From JAPOUP01 sp965201085 (GTDB lineage Bacteria; Pseudomonadota; Alphaproteobacteria; Rhodobacterales; Rhodobacteraceae), in the NCBI GenBank assembly GCA_965201085.1, contig CBDAVS010000019.1, positions 1 to 64,000 of the forward strand: a stretch of DNA of 64,000 nucleotides. The letters are read 5' to 3'. Positions 28,049 through 37,091 of the stretch are shown here, one piece after another. Within the stretch, counting starts at the first letter, position 1. Each line of letters begins with the position of its first letter. The notes beneath the pieces are model-generated. The model worked only from the letters and a program-made list of their open reading frames with translations, had not been told where the DNA came from and did no database searches. Both the position numbers and the translations under genes were made by a program.

Positions 28049-29420
28049 CCCCGTTCCGCTCTGAAGTGCAACACCGTTGATGGTGGGAAGCCGCGTTTCG
28101 GGTGCAGCATCCTGCGAACCGGCCGGATAACGGCGACAGTCCCTGTGCTCAGGATAGGAGAGTGTCATGCCCGAGGGCTACCGTCATCTGACCTTCGACG
28201 AAAGATGCCGGATATACGCGACGGGGAAAAGCGGGCTTTCGAACGGGGCCATCGCCAGGCGGCTGGGCCGCCATCCGGCCACCATATCGCGGGAGATCCG
28301 ACGCGACGGCGGCGGGCGGGGATACCGGCAGGGACAGGCGTGGAGGAAGGCCACCGGGCGCCGGAGCGGGGCCTCTTCGGTTCCGGGGAAGCTGACGGAG
28401 GAGCGCTGGGCGAAGGTCGTGGCGAAGCCGGGGAGGGCTGGAGCCCGGAACAGGTCCCGGGACGTCTCCGGCTGGAGGACCCCGGCATGGTCGGCCGTCA
28501 GCGGATATACGACTTGGTACGCGCGGACCGCAGGGACGGAGGAACGCCTTGCGGGCACCTGCGGCGGCGGGGAAAGAAACCGAACCGGCAGGGTGGCCGC
28601 CACGCGGGCCGGGGTCACATCCCGGGCCGTAGGGACATCCCGGAGCGCCCGAAAGAGGGCGGGGCGAAGGCGGGAATCGGCGACTGGGAAGCGGACACGG
28701 TGATCGGCGGGGGACACGGCGGTGCGGTGGTGTCGCCTGTGGACAGATGCCCGGAATTCACGCCTGTCCGACGGGTTGACGGAAAGAGGGCGGAGGCGGT
28801 CGGCGGGGCGATGACCGACCTTCTCAAGGGGCTCGGCGCCAGGGTCCACACGATCACGGCGGACAGCGGCAGGGAGTTCGCGGGGCACGCGAAGGTGGCG
28901 AAGGCGCTGGAGGCCGACTTCCTCCTCCCGACGCCCCACCACCCGTGGGAGCGGGGCCTGAACGGGCACACCAACGGGCTGCCGCGCCAGTACCTGCCGA
29001 AGGGGACCGACCTGCGGCAGGTCACGGACGCCCGCGTGAAGCGGGTCCAGGACATCCTGAACGCGCGCCCCCGCAAGGCGCCCGGCTACCTGACGCCGGC
29101 GGAGGCTTTCGCGCGGGCGCGGCCTCCCTGAGGCGCTTCGCCCCGTCGGCCGACGGGGGAGAGGGAATTCCGCAGGCGCGCCCGCCCGGTTTCGGTCGGG
29201 CCACCCCTTCCCTCGCCCGGACGGGCGCGCCACCTCCCGCCGCGGGGCCTTGCCGCCGCCGGGAGGCCCGGTTACGCTCCGATCCGAAGGGACAGCCGCC
29301 GTATTCCGCGTGGAATCCGGGGCCCTGGCCGGAAAATCCCTCAACACCGGCCCGCCTCCTCCGCTCGGGCCACGCCCTCGCTCCGGAGGCGGGCCGGTGT
29401 TGCACTTCGGACTGGAAGTG
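28049..29420 (+). mobile_element. IS30-family insertion sequence, copy B
   Basis: The left end CCCCGTTCCGCTCTGAAGTG is intact. The right end stops at GGAAGTG and lacks the last three or four G of copy A. Left of it is the alcohol dehydrogenase gene and right of it an IS5 fragment, so there is no target duplication. The copy marks a deletion or recombination junction. Confidence 0.88.
28167..29131 (+). pseudogene. IS30-family transposase (copy B), frameshifted
   Basis: The start MPEGYRHLTFDER at 28167 matches copy A. A one-base deletion near 28431 (AAGCCGGGGAGGG against AAGCTGGAGGAGGG) shifts the frame, after which the DDE core runs in another frame to 29131. Most substitutions relative to copy A are A to G or T to C (Q to R, E to G, K to R, S to P, Y to H, L to P). 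The catalytic Glu position is again Gly. Confidence 0.88.
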
Positions 29421-30125
29421 TGGCACCGTTTTCCACCGTCCAGAACTATTTTTACGCATGGCGGCGGAGCGGGCTCCTGGAGCGTCTCGTGCATCGTCTC
29501 CGGGACCTCGCGCGGCGGTGTTCGGGGCGCTCCGCGGAGCCGACCGCCGCCCCGGTCGACAGCCGGTCGGTGAGGACCACGGAGAGCGGCGGGCCCCGCG
29601 GCCACCACGCCGGCAGGAAGGTGAAGGGGAGGAAAAGGCACCTGATCGTGGACGCCGACGGCACACCGGTCGTCATGACGGTTCACACCGCCGACATCCA
29701 GGACCGGGACGGCGCACCGGACCTGATCGCGAAGCTGCTGGAGACGGTGCCCACGGTGTTTAGGCTGTTCGCCGACGGTGGCCACCCGGGTCCGAAGCTG
29801 CGGGAGCGGCCTGGGGGGATGGGGTTGCCGGACGTGATCAGGATCGTCGGAAAACCGGAGGATGTCAAAGGGTTCACTGTTCTCTACCGCCGCTGGGTCG
29901 TGGAGCGGACCTTCGCCTGGATGGGCCGGTGCCGCCGCCTGTCGAAAGATTACGAAAGGCTCAGCGAGAACTCGCTGGCATCCGGGGTGAGGCATCACGC
30001 GCCACCGGTCCGAGCGTGATGCCGAACGCTGGCCGCCTGCCGGTTCCTGCTCAGGCGGGTGGCGAGGGCGTCAACTCCATGAAAAACAATAGTTTAATTA
30101 TATCAGTGACTTATGATTCAAACTC
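29421..30125 (+). mobile_element. IS5-family (IS1031-like) element, left part missing
   Basis: The right end is intact (ATGATTCAAACTC ending at 30125), followed by TTA. The left part, including the first 90 or so codons of the transposase, has been removed at the IS30 junction. The sequence is homologous to the complete copy at 60473-61479. Confidence 0.85.
29429..30019 (+). pseudogene. IS5-family transposase, 5' truncated
   Basis: What remains begins at PFSTVQNYFYAWRRSGLLER. It contains VDSRSVRTTESGGPRGHHAG (first Asp), FADGGHPGPKLRE (second Asp; the family normally has DGGYAG) and RRWVVERTFAWMGRCRRLSK (Glu). The C-terminus after ENSLA is scrambled relative to the family. This copy is closer to the family consensus than the one at 60552. 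Confidence 0.85.
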
Positions 30126-30128
30126 TTA

Positions 30129-30737
30129 GAGTTTGTTCCATAAGTTGAGCGGTCCCGCAGGATGTGGCATTCCGGTTGGTGAAAACATCCAAACCCGGAG
30201 ACAGCCATGCCCTGGGACAGGATCACCAAAAAGCTGCACGATCGTCCGGACGACCGCCGTCAAAACGATCCGACGGACGGGCCATCGCCGGGCCGATGCA
30301 GCCGAAGCGGGGGAATATGGGGCGGGACCGGCCTCCGGCCGGTGTCCGACGGTGTCCGGTACATACCTTCCACCGGCGGCCGGTGGCGCGCCCTACCCAC
30401 CGATATCCACCGTATTCCACCGACCGGAACCGTTTCCACGTCTGGCGCCCGAGCGGTCCGCCGGACATGTCCCGACTCCCTGCGGGACCCCGCCCGACAG
30501 TGCGCGGGACGTTCGCCGGAGCCGTCCACCGCCGCCATCGACGGCCGGTCGGTGAGGACCACCAAAGGCTCTGCGACAGCCCGCTGGCCTCCGGGGTGAG
30601 GCATCCCGCGCCACCGGTCCGGGTGTGAGCGAGGCACGAACGAACGCCGCCTGCCGGTTCCCCATCCGCCGCGTGGCGCGGGAACTGAACCCCCGGAATC
30701 AAACGGATAGTTAAATCAATGATTTATGAGTCAACTC
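30129..30737 (+). mobile_element. Non-autonomous IS5-family derivative (609 bp)
   Basis: The left end (GAGTTTGTTCCATAAGTTGAG region) and right end (TTTATGAGTCAACTC) match the IS5 ends. Both flanks carry TTA (30126-30128 and 30738-30740), the TNA target typical of the IS1031 group. The transposase gene is internally deleted: the region from RSVRTT to LCDSPLASGVRH is fused, removing the second Asp and the Glu. It abuts the previous IS5 copy head to tail and shares its TTA. Confidence 0.85.
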
Positions 30738-30871
30738 TTAGGGGGTATACGCCAAATTACTGGCATAGGGTGATCAGATTAATTTTTGGGGGATTATATA
30801 CGATAGTGCCCATTTTCTGTTGACTGCCTTATAAGCGGCATATACAATGATGCCCAAGAAAGGAATCAGAC

Positions 30872-31849
30872 ATGGCACAGAAAGCACCTGGCAAGCACCA
30901 CCGCAAAGGCATTAGCCTAACAGGCCTTTTCATGATGTTTCCCGATGACGCGGCCGCCGAGGAATGGTTTGTGAAAGAGCGTTGGCCGGAAGGTCCGCAC
31001 TGCCCACACTGCGGATCCGTCCGTGTTCTTTCCGGTGCCCAGCACAAAACGATGCCTTACCGATGCAGGGAAAAGGGGTGCCGCAAACGGTTTTCGGTTC
31101 GCACCGGAACATGCATGGAAGCGTCCAATCTGGGCTTCAAGGTATGGGCGATCGCGATTTACCTTATGTCGACAAACCTCAAGGGGGTTTCCAGCATGAA
31201 ACTGCACCGCGATCTTGAGATAACCCAGAAATCGGCATGGCACCTTGCCATGCGACTGCGGAAGGCGCTTGAGGATGATGGAGTCAGCCTTCCGTTTGTA
31301 GGTCCCGTGGAAGCCGACGAAACCTATATGGGCGGCAGGGAACGGAACAAGCACGCGAATGACAGACTGAAGGCCGGACGTGGAACGGCTGGCAAGACGG
31401 CAGTGGCTGGCGTCAAGGACCGCGACACCGGCCAGGTTGCCGCCAGGGTGGTGACGGACACAAAGGCAAAGACGCTTCAGGGCTTCGTCGAGGAACGCAC
31501 CGAACCGAAAGCGCAGGTCTATACCGACGACAACGCGTCATACGTAGGCATGAAGCGCCAGCACGAAACAGTGCGCCACAGTTCCGGGGAATACGTGCGG
31601 GACGACGCGCATACGAATGGCGTAGAGTCGTTCTGGGCGATGCTCAAGCGGGCGCACAAAGGCACATTCCACAAGTTCAGCAGAAAGCACATGCATCGGT
31701 ATGTGGATGAGTTCGTAACGCGCCACAACCTTCGTGAAGGGGACACGATATGCATCATGGCCGCGATGGCGGACGGCGGGGTTGGTAAGCGGCTGCGCTA
31801 CAGGGAACTGATCGCAGACAACGGACTGCCGTCCGGGGCGAGGCACTGA
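30872..31849 (+). CDS. IS1595-family transposase
   Basis: The protein has 325 residues and ATG 30872 with AAAGGAA upstream. A zinc ribbon (CPHCGSVRV) precedes the ISXO2-like core: EADETYMGG, QVYTDDNASYVG and TNGVESFWAMLKRAHKG. The frame is intact and the element has perfect flanks, so this is probably the most recently active IS in the window. The cargo gene starts three bases after its stop. Confidence 0.94.
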   Translation: MAQKAPGKHHRKGISLTGLFMMFPDDAAAEEWFVKERWPEGPHCPHCGSVRVLSGAQHKTMPYRCREKGCRKRFSVRTGTCMEASNLGFKVWAIAIYLMSTNLKGVSSMKLHRDLEITQKSAWHLAMRLRKALEDDGVSLPFVGPVEADETYMGGRERNKHANDRLKAGRGTAGKTAVAGVKDRDTGQVAARVVTDTKAKTLQGFVEERTEPKAQVYTDDNASYVGMKRQHETVRHSSGEYVRDDAHTNGVESFWAMLKRAHKGTFHKFSRKHMHRYVDEFVTRHNLREGDTICIMAAMADGGVGKRLRYRELIADNGLPSGARH

Positions 31850-31852
31850 CCG

Positions 31853-33265
31853 GTGGAAGCTAACTGGTCCAACCAGACGGTCTGGACGGGTGACAACCTT
31901 CCTATCATGCGGGGCATGAACTCCGAATGCGTGGACCTGATCTACCTTGATCCGCCGTTCAACTCGAAAACCAACTACGCGGCGCCGATCGGTAGCGAAG
32001 CGGCGGGGGCGGCGTTCAGGGACACGTGGACGCTGGCGGACGTGGACATCGCATGGCTTGACCTGATCGAGGCGAAGGAACCGGCCCTTAACCGGGTCAT
32101 CGCCGCGGCCATGACCAAAAGCGATAAGGCCTATCTGATCTACATGGCCGCGCGACTCCTTGAGATGCGGCGCATCCTCAAGCCGACCGGCAGCATATAT
32201 CTCCACTGCGATCCGACCATGAGCCACTATCTCAAACCGGTCATGGACGCCGTGTTTGGAAAATCGAATTTCAGGAACGAAATAATATGGAAGAGGACCA
32301 ACGCGCCAACCGCATCAGCATATCAGATTGGAAGGGTGCATGACACAGTGTTGGCATATGCCAGAAATCCAGAAACAACGGTGAACGCAGTCTTTGCGCC
32401 TTACTCGAAGGATTATATCCATAAACACTTTAGGAAAACGACAGCCGAGGCCATTTCCACACACAGCCGCTGACTGCGCAGGGGACCACAAATGGATACT
32501 CCGGAATGCCGTGGCGGGACATTGATCCCACTGAAAGGGGCCTGCATTGGGTTTGCCCCACTGCATTGCCGGAAGGGCTGGAATGCCCAGACGACTGGAG
32601 TGCCATGACAACCCAGGAACGGCTTGATTGGCTTCATTCACAGGATATGATCTATTTCCCTGAAAGAGGAACAATGCCGAGATTCAAACGGTATCTGTCA
32701 ACAACCAAAGGCGTTCGCGTGGCAGATGTCATGACGGACATTCCCGGCGTTCAGGGGGCGCACCGGCTACCCGACCCAGAAGCCGCTTGCGCTACTGAAG
32801 CGCATCATCCTCGCGTCATCAAACGAAGGCGAAATGGTTCTGGACCCGTTCTGCGGCTGCGCGACGGCGTGCATAGCGGCGCAGGACCTTAACCGGTAAT
32901 GGGTTGGGATTGACGTCTCGCCGAAGGCCGCTGAACTGGTGCTGCTGCGGCTCAGGAATGAGCTTGGCATGTTCGCGCACCATACGGTGGTCAACCGCAC
33001 GGACATCCCGCAGCGCACCGATATCGGGAAGCTGATCCGCTACAATCACGTGAGGAACAGGCGGACCCTGTATGGCGAGCAGGGCGGGCACTGCAACGCA
33101 TGCGGAGAGCATTTCCAGATGCGGAACCTCACGGTCGACCACATCATCCCGCGATCGAAGGGCGGAACCGACCACATCGGAAACCTTCAGCTTCTGTGCG
33201 GACATTGCAACTCGGTCAAAGGCGACAGAGGCATGGAATACCTGATAACGAGGCTCGCGGCGTAA
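31853..33265 (+). pseudogene. DNA methyltransferase fused to an HNH endonuclease domain, frameshifted
   Basis: From GTG 31853 the frame shows the methyltransferase catalytic motif IYLDPPFNS (near residue 31) and a target-recognition region. A shift near 32440-32455 moves to the frame with LTAQGTTNGYSGMPWRDIDP. A second shift near 32755 moves to GYPTQKPLALLKRIILAS and the AdoMet motif VLDPFCGCATA. A TAA at 32891-32893 then interrupts the frame before GIDVSPKAAELV. It runs on into an HNH domain with CNACGEHF, VDHIIPRSKGG and LLCGHCNSVKG. The original protein was about 470 residues. As written it is inactive, although the HNH part (from 32939) is still open. Confidence 0.85.
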
Positions 33266-33279
33266 CAGGAGGAAATCAA

Positions 33280-33477
33280 ATGACGGAGTTGATCATGAAA
33301 AGAGAGAAGGTTGAGCCTAGTGGAAAGGCACCTGTTAAGCCTGTGAATGGGTCGGGCAGGTATCAGCCGACAAAACATGACATGCTGCGGGATGTCAGCG
33401 TATCCGTAACGCCGGAAAGGTTGGTAAAGGCGGTCCTCAAAGGGGGTGCGCCCCGCCGCGATTTCCGCAAAAACTGA
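33280..33477 (+). CDS. Small cargo protein of the IS1595-type element, unknown function
   Basis: The protein has 65 residues, with a strong AGGAGG seven bases before ATG 33280, fifteen bases after the HNH stop. It is basic (MTELIMKREKVEPSGK; later RLVKAVLKGGAPRRDFRKN) and has no family I recognise. Its place just inside the right repeat suggests cargo or a small accessory factor. Confidence 0.6.
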   Translation: MTELIMKREKVEPSGKAPVKPVNGSGRYQPTKHDMLRDVSVSVTPERLVKAVLKGGAPRRDFRKN

Positions 33478-33608
33478 ACCGAAGGCGACCGGTATGAAAA
33501 GCCCGGATGGGCACTACCGTATATAATCCCCAATTTTTGAGCCCAAGGGCCGCTTCCCAAAGACTTCGCCAAATCATATAGCAGGTGATCAAATCAGAAT
33601 AGAACTAA

Positions 33609-34430
33609 ATGGAGCAGGTGTTGACAGCATTCATCGTTGTTGGAAACGAAAAAGGTGGAGCCGGAAAGTCGACGGTGGCGATGCATCTGGCGATCGCGCT
33701 GGCGCGAAGCGGTTATCGCGTGGGAGCGATTGACCTCGATGTCAGGCAGAAGACCCTGACCCGGTATCTGGAAAACCGTCAGACCTATATGACGAAACAC
33801 GGACTCGACCTCCCAATTCCAGGTTTCCACGAAATTCCGAATCTCGAGGATGATGACCTTGCGGACGGGGAAGATCCCGACGACCGAAGACTGGCGATGG
33901 CGGTGTCCGAGCTCGAGAACGATTCCGAGTTCATCCTGATCGACTGCCCGGGCTCACACACAAGGCTCAGCTTCGGCGCCCATGCTTTGGCTGACACGTT
34001 GATCACCCCGATGAACGACAGCTTCGTCGATTTCGATCTTCTGGCCCGCATCGACGGCGAAACCAACAAGGTCCTTGGACCCTCCGTCTATGCCGAGATG
34101 GTCTGGACAGCCCGCAAACTGCGCGCCAAGGCAGGTCATCCACCCACCGACTGGATCGTCGTGCGCAACCGGTTGGGCGTGCAGCAGATGATCAACCGAA
34201 GGAAAGTCAATGACGCGCTGCTGGAGCTCTCCAAACGTATAGGCTTTCGTCTCGCTCCGGGATTCTCGGAGCGGGTAACCTTTCGGGAACTGTTTCCGCG
34301 CGGACTGACGCTGCTGGATCTGCGGGATGCGGGAAGCGTACGTTTCAGTATCTCGATGGTCGCGGCGCGGCAGGAACTTCGTGACCTGATCAACTCGCTG
34401 AACCTGAAGGGTGTCGACGCCAGCTTCTAG
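33609..34430 (+). CDS. mipZ: MipZ-type division-plane positioning ATPase
   Basis: The protein has 273 residues of the ParA/MinD superfamily. The deviant Walker A VVGNEKGGAGKSTVAMHLA is the alphaproteobacterial MipZ form, followed by LIDCPGSHTRLSFGAHALAD. MipZ forms a polar gradient with ParB and inhibits FtsZ rings near the poles. The C-terminal part (DWIVVRNRLG, GFSERVTFRELFPRGLTLLD) fits MipZ better than plasmid ParA. The ATG at 33609 gives a short lead of MEQVLTAF. Confidence 0.9.
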   Translation: MEQVLTAFIVVGNEKGGAGKSTVAMHLAIALARSGYRVGAIDLDVRQKTLTRYLENRQTYMTKHGLDLPIPGFHEIPNLEDDDLADGEDPDDRRLAMAVSELENDSEFILIDCPGSHTRLSFGAHALADTLITPMNDSFVDFDLLARIDGETNKVLGPSVYAEMVWTARKLRAKAGHPPTDWIVVRNRLGVQQMINRRKVNDALLELSKRIGFRLAPGFSERVTFRELFPRGLTLLDLRDAGSVRFSISMVAARQELRDLINSLNLKGVDASF

Positions 34431-34454
34431 ATGCACGACAGCGGCGGCGCAAGT

Positions 34455-34831
34455 TCAAAGCAGCCCACGTTCTTCCAGAACACCGCGTGCGACCCGAAAA
34501 CATTCCAGTGCCTGCGGTACTCCGCAGTAGATTCCCACCACATGGATGACCGCTCTGATCTCTTCCTTGGTCACGCCATTTTTCAGCGCCCCCTGCAATG
34601 GGTCTCCCATTCGTGCATCTTGCCAAGCGCACCGATCATCGCGAGATTCATCATGCTTCGGGTCTTTGCGTCGATGGCGTCATCACCCCAGCCAAACCCC
34701 CAGCACCACGAGGTCATCGCCTTCTGGAACGGTCGCGTGAAGTCATCCGCAGCCGCAAGATTCCTCTCCACATACTCACCACCAAGCGTCGCCTTACGCC
34801 GTTCAAGCCCGGTTTCGAACATATTTTCCAT
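34455..34831 (-). pseudogene. Carboxymuconolactone decarboxylase-like protein, frameshifted
   Basis: From ATG 34831 the frame reads MENMFETGLERRKATLGGEY, WCWGFGWGDDAIDAKTRSMM and IGALGKMHEWE. At 34580-34595 one base in a G run shifts it. The family's C-terminus (ALKNGVTKEEIRAVIHVVGI, YCGVPQALECFRVAR) continues in the other frame to 34455. The family includes AhpD-like and decarboxylase enzymes. A single-base repair would restore the roughly 125-residue protein, so a sequencing error is possible. Confidence 0.75.
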
Positions 34832-35307
34832 CACGTATCCCTGATTCAGATTTCTAAGTTCCTGATATGGAGGGAGTTCATCCCTCGTAAGGTTCCATAA
34901 CCGCTTGGTTTGGATTGGCAGCGCCAGGAGGAATGGAGCGACTCGTGAAAGGCACGGCCGGACTGACCAAAACCCGAAATAGCGGCAGGCATCGTCGACT
35001 TCGTTCTCCACCTCCCCAAGCGGTTTGCCATGCTCTCTCGACAGCCTGAGTGACGGCGATACGGTCGGAGCGTGCGGCAATCCAGTGATCAATCACCTTG
35101 GCAAAACTGCGCAATTCAATCCTACGGATCTGAATCAACCCATCCCTTTCTTGCCAGCCGCGCACCAAATCCACGACCTTTGCCAATTCTTCCGCATCGA
35201 TTCTGGAAGCCCCGTCGACCGCCTCACCGATCACCGAATCCTCGGCAACAAGCCGACCGGCATCACCATCCTCCCCCTCTCCTTGAACCCGGTTCCGCCA
35301 ATGGCGC
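34832..35307. other. Gap between the decarboxylase-like and sulfotransferase-like genes
   Basis: Open frames exist on both strands (minus 34878-35321, plus 35025-35387) and overlap each other. Neither resembles a family I know, so I call neither a gene. Confidence 0.45.
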
Positions 35308-36000
35308 TCACGCGCGCGCACCCGAAACGATCCGATGCGCGTAGAGATGGTCGATATGCGGCTTCATCCGACGATGAACCTGCCTGACGCGCGGTGGCGC
35401 ATCCGCGATCGCCAGATAGCGCCGTTCCTGTCGCGCCAGCCCCGAGGAACGCGCGAGATTGCCGTGGAAGGAGCCACCGTCCCACCAACTATGGTTCGAG
35501 GTGTCGCCTCCCGGCTCCCATACCAGAGCCCCCTCGATGAAGGGGATGTCAACGGCGTTGCAAAACGCCGCCGTCATTTCCGCCGAACGGTCGAGCAGGT
35601 CATCGCTGTCAATCACGGTTGGTGGCATGCCGTCGAGCGCATGCAGAAGATCGAAGAGCGCGCGCTGCTCCGGAAATCCTACTTCTCCCTCATCGAAATC
35701 CGGCCATCTGTCATAGATGGCGGAGATGGTCTTGGCCGGATCCCGGATCAGAAAAGCATGGGTGAAATGCGCGAGAAACCCGGGCGTCCACATATGGCTG
35801 ATATAATGCGGGAAATCCTTTATGAATACAGGCCCGTCCTCCGCACGACGGCGCAGGTCATCCCATACGCTCTCCAGTGTCAGGCCCGGCGACGTTCGGT
35901 CTCCCGGCTTGCAGCGGAGCCAGAGCGGTTCCTCGCCTTGATACCAAGCTTCCCCGAATGGTCCGTGAAGGCATTCAAGATCGCCGCGCTGGCGCATCAT
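35308..36000 (-). CDS. Sulfotransferase-like protein, start codon unclear
   Basis: The frame from the first ATG (36000) codes for 230 residues (CLHGPFGEAWYQGEEPL, HAFLIRDPAKTISAIYDRWP). The homologous reading extends upstream without a stop to about 36051 (IIALWAVPRSTSTAFEW), which is the 5'-phosphosulfate-binding loop of this family. No ATG, GTG or TTG precedes that loop; the codons there are ATC ATC. So the true start is a rare codon or has been lost. It follows the racemase-like gene directly on the same strand. The function is transfer of sulfate or a related group, substrate unknown. Confidence 0.65.
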   Translation of the reverse strand: MMRQRGDLECLHGPFGEAWYQGEEPLWLRCKPGDRTSPGLTLESVWDDLRRRAEDGPVFIKDFPHYISHMWTPGFLAHFTHAFLIRDPAKTISAIYDRWPDFDEGEVGFPEQRALFDLLHALDGMPPTVIDSDDLLDRSAEMTAAFCNAVDIPFIEGALVWEPGGDTSNHSWWDGGSFHGNLARSSGLARQERRYLAIADAPPRVRQVHRRMKPHIDHLYAHRIVSGARA

Positions 36001-36052
36001 CCATTCAAAGGCGGTCGACGTTGATCGAGGTACCGCCCAAAGCGCGATGATC

Positions 36053-36901
36053 CTATACAGGAAGACTATCGAGCAGACATCCGTGCCGTCCCTCTGGCGT
36101 AAGGTTCAGGCTACGGAATACGCGCTGGTAAAGAGCGGTGTCATATCCCACGACCGGTTTGCCCAAAGCGACCTCAAGCTCCGCCGTAAGATGCGGCGGT
36201 CGCCGCGGAGCCCCACCTGGACCGGTTCGAAAATTGCACATTCCATTTGTCGGATATGCGTCGGCTTCCGGTGCCCGCTCCGCCACATGATGAAAGGAAT
36301 TCAATGCCAGATCACCGCCGAACACCCATCGATGCCCGTTGATCTCCTCCTGCGACGCGAACCAAACCTGATCCCTGAAATGGGCGGCATAGAGTACGTC
36401 GAATCCCGCTTCACGGAGAAAGCCAGCGGTACCCTTCCACCATTCGGGCCAATGATACGCCGTGTTCAGCGCAACCCGTTCAACGCCGAGGTGCCGGAGC
36501 GCCTCGACCATCGCGTATCCGGCCATGTGAAAGGCCAGGCCATAACGGTCGGACAGCCGCACGCGGTGATCGCGTATGCCCATGACCCCCAGCCCACTCG
36601 CATGGACCCAGTTCGATCCCACCCGAGCCGCCACATCGGCGCCGTTCCGCGACATGCACTGCGCGAATTCCTCCAGCTTCCCGAAGTTGCTTTGCCGCTG
36701 GTCCAGACCGTTTCGATAGTCCGGCGCATGCATCATCCAACCATGCACCCCGACCTCCGAGGAAGCGATACGAAGGGAAACCGACGGAGCGGGGTCGAAA
36801 TCGCAGGGAGGACAGTTGAAGCCCACCTGATACCGAAACAGCTTGTGCTCAGGGCGCCATTCCTGCGGCATCAACATGAAGCCGAAGCTCCTCCGACCCA
36901 A
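36053..36901 (-). CDS. Asp/Glu racemase or maleate isomerase superfamily protein
   Basis: The protein has 282 residues from a TTG at 36901. The pattern FGFMLMPQEWRPEH, then GADVAARVGSNWVHASGLG, VERVALNTAYHWPEW and LGKPVVGYDTALYQRVFRSL follows the Asp/Glu racemase, arylmalonate decarboxylase and maleate isomerase fold. The first catalytic Cys normally seen after VxxxGTN is absent (VGSNWVHA), while one Cys remains in NGMCNFRTG. The exact reaction is unknown. It is in the leftward operon after the Rieske gene. Confidence 0.65.
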   Translation of the reverse strand: MGRRSFGFMLMPQEWRPEHKLFRYQVGFNCPPCDFDPAPSVSLRIASSEVGVHGWMMHAPDYRNGLDQRQSNFGKLEEFAQCMSRNGADVAARVGSNWVHASGLGVMGIRDHRVRLSDRYGLAFHMAGYAMVEALRHLGVERVALNTAYHWPEWWKGTAGFLREAGFDVLYAAHFRDQVWFASQEEINGHRWVFGGDLALNSFHHVAERAPEADAYPTNGMCNFRTGPGGAPRRPPHLTAELEVALGKPVVGYDTALYQRVFRSLNLTPEGRHGCLLDSLPV

Positions 36902-37091
36902 TATGGAGTCCGTTGGCCGTCACATTTTCAGCGGCCACCCGGCCCGTCCCGAAAAAACTACCGACCCGCATCGGTCGCTTGAATCCCGACGGTACGGTCG
37001 GCTGCCCCGGCTGACTGACATTGGCACGTGCCTGCCCCTCGCAACCGATCTCCGTCGCGACAAGGGTGGACTGGCTGGCCGACTCAGACAT
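36849..37091 (-). CDS. Small open reading frame overlapping the Rieske stop (hypothetical)
   Basis: The protein has 80 residues from ATG 37091, eight bases inside the Rieske gene end (ATGTCTGA). The stretch ANVSQPGQPTVPSGFKRPMR then RVGSFFGTGRVAAENVT looks coding-like but is unknown to me. Its 3' end overlaps the racemase-like start in another frame. Confidence 0.4.
   Translation of the reverse strand: MSESASQSTLVATEIGCEGQARANVSQPGQPTVPSGFKRPMRVGSFFGTGRVAAENVTANGLHIGSEELRLHVDAAGMAP

Larger units (their letters stand above)
30781..33539 (+). mobile_element. Complete IS1595-type element with methyltransferase/HNH cargo and 8-bp target duplication
   Basis: The element proper is 30789-33531 (2743 bp). 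Its ends are matching inverted repeats of 23 bases with one mismatch (GGGGATTATATACGATAGTG at the left). The 8-bp direct repeat AATTTTTG flanks it at 30781-30788 and 33532-33539, the duplication length expected for IS1595. In order it carries a transposase, a methyltransferase-HNH pseudogene and a 65-codon gene. Confidence 0.93.

Noticed and set aside
34878..35321. 147-codon minus frame after the sulfotransferase-like gene
   Set aside because: It is overlapped by an equally long plus frame, has no recognisable family and no clear ribosome site.
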